From positions 310,001 to 374,000 of the forward strand of contig CAVMBE010000014.1 in assembly GCA_963674455.1 (NCBI GenBank): a DNA stretch of 64,000 bases, read 5' to 3'. The notes beneath the pieces were generated by a model. The model was not told where the DNA came from. It worked only from the letters and a program-made list of their open reading frames with translations, and did not search any database. Shown piece by piece: positions 57,423 through 64,000 of the stretch. This stretch comes from Lecanosticta acicola. Lineage: Eukaryota > Ascomycota > Dothideomycetes > Mycosphaerellales > Mycosphaerellaceae. The position numbers and the translations under genes were made by a program. How positions within the stretch are numbered: position 1 is the stretch's first letter; every line of letters starts with the position of its first letter.

Positions 57423-58043
57423 TTACGCCATCAGGCGACTCTGTCGGGGGTTGCTGAGCAGAGAATCCCAATCGCCCTTTGCTGCCCCGCGGTTCGACGT
57501 CCAGGTAGCTTCAGCACCAGTGTATCTCCTGCCCGCGGTCTCGCGGATGGGTGCCTGGACGGTGTATGCTTTCCGCAGCACAGGTCTCGCACTCGCCTTC
57601 TTCATCGGCTTCATCTCCAGGGCGTCCATCGATGCGTTCTTTCGTCGTAGTTGAGCCCCGAGGTCGCCGGCATCTTCGCACGAAGGGGTCCTTGGCCTGA
57701 AGCGTTGCCAGATGGTAGGTTTGCGTTGGTATTGCAGCTCTTCGGGTGACGGCTGTGATAGTGAGGCGTTGTTGTTGAGTTCGGTTGCGTCAAAGTATGA
57801 CCAGGCAACGGATTCTTCGAATCGGACACGTTTCGCTTGCTTGGCTGATGGGTTTGTTCGTAGACTGTCGGTGCTGACGCTGCAGAGGCTGCTTCGAGGA
57901 CTCCTCACACTGTCATGTGGATCGTTGAGAGTTGTTGTCTCGCTGGCGGGTTCAGAATCGCTTGACGATTGGAGTCCAAAGCTGAGCTCTGGGAGGCTCG
58001 GGGCTGTTCCTGAAACGATGGAGGATGACCTTCCTTCGGTCAT
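57423..58043 (-). CDS. Hypothetical protein with RVRF motif
   Basis: 206 residues, intronless, ATG at 58043. Mostly disordered and Ser/Pro-rich, with a short KRVRFEESVAW segment at about residues 71-81. RVRF matches the RVxF docking motif for protein phosphatase 1, flanked by acid residues as is common. The frame is open without stops over its full length and its composition is protein-like, but no domain is recognised. A PP1-interacting regulator is possible; a chance frame is the alternative. Confidence 0.5.
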   Translation of the reverse strand: MTEGRSSSIVSGTAPSLPELSFGLQSSSDSEPASETTTLNDPHDSVRSPRSSLCSVSTDSLRTNPSAKQAKRVRFEESVAWSYFDATELNNNASLSQPSPEELQYQRKPTIWQRFRPRTPSCEDAGDLGAQLRRKNASMDALEMKPMKKASARPVLRKAYTVQAPIRETAGRRYTGAEATWTSNRGAAKGDWDSLLSNPRQSRLMA

Positions 58044-59112
58044 GGCTGATGCTAATGTTCAACGAGCTCGAGGCGTCACAAGCTCGACGGGATGTTGATA
58101 TCTGAAGGTGTTCTGCTGTACAGCTCGTGGTTCGCTGGACGTCCAATGGATAGGCGAATGGAACTGAACAGACAAACGATCGTTTGGTGCACTGCTGGAG
58201 AAGGGAAGGTGTTGTGGTGGTCGTCCGTTGGCAGTGGTGTGCAGTGGCTCTCCGCAGCAAGCCTTGCGTGTACGACGAGGGCGAAACAGAAGCTACCACA
58301 AACTGCGAACGACAGGCATTTGTACAACCGGGGACAGAGGAACAGGTGCGGCGCAGCTTCTAACGCTGGTTGGGATACTAGCGCGTGTTAATGTGTGTTC
58401 CCCAGAAGAATGTTGAGCAGGTCCCAAAGAGGACCGAAAAGCTCGAATAAGGAACGAGGGCCGGAGTAGAACCGCATGCCGGCCCTCCCGATTAATGCAT
58501 TGTCGTTCCTTGATTGGCCTTCGCCTGCCAAGCACCCCTGTGCCCCAACGGCGTGGAGGGAGTACCGTATCGAACATGCGGAATGCGTGTCGTACCGTTT
58601 CAGACAAAACGAGTGGAGTGATGGGTGACACGCCCACCAGGTTCTGGCTGTCGACTCGACTTCGCGAGGGGGGGGGGACTCGCTCCATGCCATGCCACAC
58701 ACAGCGGTGCAGCTTGTATCACATATCGCAGCCAGGTCGACGGTCGACGGTCGATAGTAGACACAGCAGCGTAGTAGACGACGGATCGCACTACTATGGC
58801 ACCCAGTGCACCATACGTACGGCCTGCGTCGGCCGCGCTGAATCGGGACCGCCCGACAAGAATAGACCCTTGCAATCGCGACGATATCGTAATGCCAACC
58901 ACACTGCCACCCTCTGCGCTCCGTCCGGTTACGCAAGCATCCGAACCGGGCTGAGAGATAAAGACGACCGACGCCCTGTCCGGCGGACCATAGACGCCAT
59001 AGTCGTCGATGATTGTGTCTTGCACGGGGATCCGCTGATGCTCTGCTCCGACTGTTACACCCGACTCCACGAGCATGCTTCGTTTGCTGCAGTCAACGCA
59101 TTCCTGATAGGA
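58044..59112. other. Intergenic, nothing recognised
   Basis: Divergent side of the RVRF gene. Several overlapping frames on both strands, none like a known protein. Confidence 0.4.
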
Positions 59113-60234
59113 TTAGAAAGCAGTGGGAAAGCCAGGGATGGTCCTGCGGGAGACATGCAGTCCATGCTTTTTGTATAACCATGGGAGTCTAGATTGGGTG
59201 GCGAGTTTAAGCCAAAATTCAGTGGTGATATTGCGATGTTGGCGTTCGAGCATTGGTTCCTTGGTTGAACTGCCTGTACCGCCCCCCCCCACCTTCCTCT
59301 TTGCGCCGCGAGACAGACTCCGCCGTTGCCAGAGATCTTCTTGCTTCATTTCATCCGAACTGTCTTTGCTGCTTTTGATCTGCTTCATTCCTTCGAAGGA
59401 CGCACCACAAACCCATCCAACGTCAGCTGAGATTGCCAGTCGGGCCAGCGCCCGAGCAGACTCTTGTGGAGCTTGTGTTAGTCGAGAGAGGCAGGCGTGA
59501 TAGTGGCATGATTCTCGGGAGCAGTTGATGTCTTACGGATGGTGCGACAAACCCGTAGCCCGCTCGCGAGATTTGTCCCAGGCATAAGGCCAGGATCCAT
59601 GGCACTGACAGTGATGAGAAGGAAGACCCTTTGTTCCTCTGGTGTTGGTCCGGAAACATACATCCACGACACATTGCGAAGCTTGCTGGTAGAATAGCGC
59701 TGGCGTCCATTATCGCTCAAAGACGCCGGGTTGGGGTGCGCAAGCAGCTCCGCCTTGATGTACTTTGCATCTGGCATGCCGCTCTTCTGCCTGCGGCGCT
59801 GGGTCATGGACGACGCCGGACGAGGTGAGCACAACTCGTACATTTTTGGCCAAAAATGGCTGCAGAAGATGGAACGACAGCGCGTGTCCGACATGTTTTA
59901 CTCCAAAAGTAGTTTCGATGCCATCTGTTGTGAAAGAGAGGCTCAACGATTGAAGGCCGGCATTAAGCACGACAGCTGATACAGGAAGCCGATTGGCAGA
60001 GATTTCGTGGGCGAATCGTCGGATATCATTCAGGCCCGCAAGGTCGAGCTTGAGATAGTGAACATTCGAATGGTCTGTCTCTCCATTGATTGTTTGTGCT
60101 GCCTCTTCTCCAGACGATCGAGAGCTGGTGGTGACCAAGGAGTCCGGCTTGTCGTTTGCGGTGGTGCGAGCCGCCTCGTATCCCGGTCCAGTCTGGCCAC
60201 CGGTCATCACGATCATCGGCTGTTGAGTGCTCAT
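59113..60234 (-). pseudogene. Short-chain dehydrogenase with three frame breaks
   Basis: Begins MSTQQPMIVMTGGQTGPGYE at 60234 (Rossmann TGxxxGxG) and keeps the SDR order: VVLNAG, VVLTSSG, catalytic Tyr/Lys in RQRYSTSK, DPGLMPGT, EGMKQIKSSKDS near the end, the layout of fungal retinol dehydrogenase-like SDRs (about 310 residues). The reading frame moves by one base three times: near 59789-59796, near 59557-59570 and near 59483-59498. No introns fit. The C-terminus then runs past the normal end (LWQ near 59331) to a stop at 59113. Probably a pseudogene; otherwise sequence errors. Confidence 0.7.
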
Positions 60235-62094
60235 GGTTTCTGGCGCTGGGTATCTGGTACTTGGTGTCGACCTGGTGGCATGACGAAAGCTTTAGAGATC
60301 TGGGAGAACAGCTGCTACTGGATTTCTTTCTGGTCCGAAACGCTGCTTCCTACGGACAGGAGATTGCCCTTGGCGATCCTGAAAGCATGCGGCTTCAGAA
60401 AGTGATGTCGACGTGTATCTTGCAGTAGGCCGAATCCTATGTGCTGTAGCCAGCGGATACAATGAAATGTGGAAGTGAGCCTCGGCACAACTTTTGCTCC
60501 GAGTCGTTATCTGCCATATTCTTCGGCACCATGCTCGATGCTTTTTGCGATTGCGAAGTGACGAAATCTACTCAAGTTCCAACTGATCATTGCCCAAAGC
60601 ACACTTTCCAAAGCGCTGACGCTCTGCGGTCAAATGCCATGTATTTTACGGTGATTTGGTGTTAGTCCGCGTCTTTGTGAGAGCCATAATTCGTCCCTTT
60701 CCACGTCCACACCTGAACCGCCGACGTACGCCAGACCATTTGGAACAGTGCGCTTGTCGTAAGCCGCGCACTGCGCGACTTCCCGTACTCTATCTTGCAT
60801 GCAGGCTGCGTGTCCTTCTACGCTGTACTTGGTATCAATCTCTTGGCGGATCGTGAAGGATCACTGCTCATACGCCCTCGAAGTCGATAAGTCTCGCCTG
60901 TGGACTTTCGTGCAAGCGCTCCATGTTCACATCCATGGCTTGGGTGCGAGACATTCTGTCCTTCTTCATCAATGTCCCAGCAGAGGAAAGGGGGAAGAGC
61001 GTGCCATTGCCAGAGCGTCGGATTGGAGGACATCGCTTGCAGACTGTCTGCGCCGCGCCGCCCTTTGCACACTCATCCATCTGCACTCGCATCGTCGACT
61101 CTCACGAAAACGGTAAACACGATACGAAGCTCATCCACGGCGCAAAGTTGTGTGGGCCACGCTAGTGGTGCGGAAAGCTGCATCATCGTCTCAGGTATGG
61201 CTGAGACACATCTCTGTTGCCGGTGACAAGTGGGCACGCCCGTGAAGACGCCATGGACGGCCCTCCATTCGACCGTGTCATGTCGCATGCAGAAGAAAAG
61301 GCCACGAACATTGTTGCTTGTTGTGGGCGTGGCGGTCCTGGATGCCGAGCGCGTAGCGCGTCGGGCGCTTCGTCTTTTAGCCTCTCGTCAGAGAAATGAT
61401 CCGAAGCGTAGAGGCCGAGGCGGGCGGGAGGTACAGTATCGTCGCATCCTGGCCGGATTGGGGCGAGAAGCTGGCCTAATTTAAGCGCATCTGCCGATTC
61501 CCCCTGTCACATGTGGCTTCGGCTGCATCTTCTCCGCACACGCAGCTAGCGCGAAAGCTTGCGCTTAAGTGAACGTCGGGGCATTCTTTGGCCGGACAAA
61601 CTCTAATTTCGGAGGACGGATTCACGTCGTCGTTCGCTGCTCGAACGATGCATGTAACGTGACCACGATAATGCACGACATTGCAGCGGAGGACCTTGAT
61701 CAATGCATCATTCTGCTTGGGTTGCTATCGATGCAGATCACTTGGCCATCATATCGACCACTCCAGCAACGCATTGTGGCCAGAGGGGCTGCTCCGAGAT
61801 GGACATGGACATCATCCCCTGTCTGGAGCCGTCCGGACGGTCTCGATGTTACATGGCGGGCTAAAGGCCTGAAGCATGGTCAGAGTATAGATCAGGACTA
61901 CCGGGTCTATCATCACCGCGTCTCGCGTCTCCCGTCTTGATTCTACCGGTGATCAATGTGTGACCAGAAAGCTCTCTTCACTCGCCGACACAGGTACAAT
62001 AGTGGGAGAATCTTGAAGACTGCCCGTCGCCAGCAGTGTATATAAGTCCCGCAAGGCTTGGGAAAGCGTGAGCTGTTAGCACCCCGCAGCCATC
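60235..62094. other. Intergenic, nothing recognised
   Basis: Space between the broken SDR (minus) and the acyltransferase (plus), including both promoters. A TATA-like tgtatataag lies at 62037-62046, some 50 bases before the acyltransferase ATG. Open frames short. Confidence 0.4.
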
Positions 62095-63576
62095 ATGGCT
62101 GCTGTTGCTAGCATCGAGCCAAGTGGCTCAGAAAGCAATGCTCCCGAAGCCCAGATCCACTGGGTATCACCACTCGAACCGATCGAAGCGCAAACAATAG
62201 CACTACCGGCACCAGACCAAGTCGGCATCACCGTCATTCAACCTCTGATGGTGTGCTTCAAGACAACAGAGCACTACCGAGAAGATCAATTCATCGAGTC
62301 TGTGAAAAAGGCGGCTTCCGGTTGCATTTGGGAGATTCCCGCTCTGGCGGGCAGCGTGGTTTGGGAGGATGAGTCCAGGCACAGGACCAAGGTCGACATT
62401 CCTCATGACGCCAAGGTGCAAGTCAAAATCAACTACTTGCCTCAGAAAAACGCCGAAGAGCTGGACCGCCAACATTGGCCACCGCGAACATTTCCGCACG
62501 CAGAGGTTTGCTTGTCCCCTCGACCGACTTATGGGATTGGAAGCTACAATTTCGGCGTACAAGCGAACATTATACAGGGAGGTGTGATTTTGGTGTTGCA
62601 CATGAATCATACCATCTTGGATGGTTCGGCTCAGGCGATTGTGGAGGAGATCTTTGCACACCATCTGTCAAGAGCCATGGATGGCGAGGCCCCGATTGCA
62701 TCAGGGCTCGTGCCCCCTGAGGCTTTGGACAAATCCAGAGCGTACGGCACTCATCCAGCGAAACCGATTCTTGAATGGAAAGACTGGCGACTGGCAACAG
62801 AGAACACCATGTCCGAGGAGGCACAAACCGCAGCTCTCCTGGACCGCATGGCGAAGCTCACATTGACTGTGTGGTATATCTCTCCGGCTAGATTGGCCAA
62901 ACTCCGCGCAGCAATGCAAGATCCAAGCCAACCGAAAATGTCACTGGCAACTTGTCTCACCATCTGGCTCTGGGCTGCCACCTCTCGAGCAAGAGGCCAT
63001 AGCCCAGACACCGAGACAAGGATGCTCATGCCGGTCCAAACCCGCGTACGGGTACCCGATATGCACGAAAACCACTCCGGCTCTGCCCTGGTCTACGGAC
63101 GTACGAAGGCGACTCTGGGCGAGCTGAACACTCTCCGCCCACATGCCATCGGCGAGCGCATCGCCAATAGCATCGCCTTCTGGACGCCCGAACGCATCCG
63201 CGAATACTGGGGCTCCATCGAAGACTGCGACGACGTCGCCAAGTACCACTCCAACACCAACCGCGAATTCGGTACCGATCTCGAATTCACCCACATGTCC
63301 AATTTCAAGTTCTACGGCATCCCGTGGGGCAGAGGGCTACAGGTGCGGGCGTACCGATTACCCGGCATCGCCTTCACCGATGGCTGGACCGTCTTCTTGC
63401 CCAAGCAGGTCGACGATGGGAGGGAGTTGATGATCTACCTCTCGCGGGACACGCTCGGCAGGTTGATGAAGGATGCGTCTTTCCGGGAGTATGCGGAGTA
63501 CTGGTCTTCGTTGGATCCGAGTATTGATAGACAGGCTGCGGAGACGGCGACGGCGTGGACTAGGCCTGGGCTGTAG
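62095..63576 (+). CDS. BAHD-like acyltransferase (TRI101-type)
   Basis: 493 residues, intronless, ATG at 62095 after GCAGCCATC. The catalytic HxxxD lies in HMNHTILDG (about 179-187), the base that deprotonates the acyl acceptor. The C-terminal structural motif, DFGWG in plant BAHD enzymes, is replaced by YGIPWGRGL here. The two-domain arrangement and length fit fungal acyl-CoA:alcohol acyltransferases of the trichothecene 3-O-acetyltransferase type. The acyl donor would be acetyl-CoA or a longer acyl-CoA; the acceptor is unknown. It may act on a small hydroxylated compound or detoxify one (inference). Confidence 0.85.
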   Translation: MAAVASIEPSGSESNAPEAQIHWVSPLEPIEAQTIALPAPDQVGITVIQPLMVCFKTTEHYREDQFIESVKKAASGCIWEIPALAGSVVWEDESRHRTKVDIPHDAKVQVKINYLPQKNAEELDRQHWPPRTFPHAEVCLSPRPTYGIGSYNFGVQANIIQGGVILVLHMNHTILDGSAQAIVEEIFAHHLSRAMDGEAPIASGLVPPEALDKSRAYGTHPAKPILEWKDWRLATENTMSEEAQTAALLDRMAKLTLTVWYISPARLAKLRAAMQDPSQPKMSLATCLTIWLWAATSRARGHSPDTETRMLMPVQTRVRVPDMHENHSGSALVYGRTKATLGELNTLRPHAIGERIANSIAFWTPERIREYWGSIEDCDDVAKYHSNTNREFGTDLEFTHMSNFKFYGIPWGRGLQVRAYRLPGIAFTDGWTVFLPKQVDDGRELMIYLSRDTLGRLMKDASFREYAEYWSSLDPSIDRQAAETATAWTRPGL

Positions 63577-64000
63577 TCAGGCGAATGCACTACCGTTTCT
63601 TTCCTTGATGGATCCTCGCAGGATCATCCTTTCCTCAAACCTGGTTGTATGTAAGGCCGTACGACACGAATAGGTGAGAAGTTCGTTGCTTTTCCACCGT
63701 GATGTTAACCGAATCAGTGTCGATCCGCTTGTGCGTGGAACAAGGCCGCGGTCATTCCCAAGACATGGTAGACAATGCAACTGCAATGCCCTTTTGAGCG
63801 CTCACATCCACGCTCATGGACCCTCTCCGCGAGACTCAGTGTGACGAAAATTGATAGTAGGTCAGTCATGGTGCGGTGAACATGTCAAAGTGAAATTGAA
63901 ACAAGCCTCATCCCAACGTCCAGGTGGCCTTCCATACAGCAGAACGAATTCCACCCACGACAACCAAGGCGAGAAAGGATAGTGAACGCAAAGGTAGGAT
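63577..64000. other. Intergenic, window edge
   Basis: 3' region of the acyltransferase up to the window end. Nothing recognised. Confidence 0.4.

Noticed and set aside
1..64000. tRNA, rRNA or snRNA genes
   Set aside because: Visual search for T-loop (GTTCRA) and box motifs gave only isolated matches without the rest of a cloverleaf; a dedicated scan could find weak ones.

Overview
This window comes from a filamentous ascomycete nuclear genome, probably a dothideomycete (the class is an inference). The evidence is short GT-AG introns of about 44-80 bases with a few longer ones, Zn2Cys6 regulators, a Ste12 protein that fuses an STE domain to C2H2 fingers, fungal cytosolic GluRS, LTV1, uL4 and mitochondrial uL5, and one very AT-rich block that looks like RIP. 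No virus, plasmid or prokaryotic feature was seen. Exon junctions were set by hand from splice signals, reading phase and family knowledge.

Left part (1-16.6 kb): LTV1 (ribosome biogenesis), an alpha/beta hydrolase, a cytochrome P450, a broken Zn2Cys6 regulator, an AT-rich RIP-like island, an NADPH-cytochrome P450 reductase, a NIPA-type transporter, a fragment of an M28 peptidase, and glutamyl-tRNA synthetase. Hydrolase, P450, regulator and reductase sit together and could form a small oxidative metabolism group.

Middle part (16.6-34 kb): a tiny predicted tail-anchored protein, a secreted alpha-carbonic anhydrase, a membrane-anchored tyrosinase-like protein that appears to lack one copper-binding histidine, a new three-exon small membrane protein, and STE12. 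STE12 lies in about 12 kb of gene-poor DNA crowded with microsatellites.

Right part (34-64 kb): a P5B ATPase, a second broken Zn2Cys6 regulator, a small Ser-rich protein, mitochondrial uL5, a USP-type deubiquitinase ending in a CaaX box, a secreted RNase T2, a secreted MRJP/yellow-like protein, an NmrA-like fragment, ribosomal protein uL4, a protein with a PP1-docking-like motif, a frameshifted short-chain dehydrogenase and a BAHD-like acyltransferase.

Housekeeping genes are intact, while three accessory genes carry six frame breaks, all displaced in the same (+1) direction. No PKS or NRPS is present, so a classic secondary-metabolite cluster is not supported. No tRNA, rRNA or CRISPR array was recognised.
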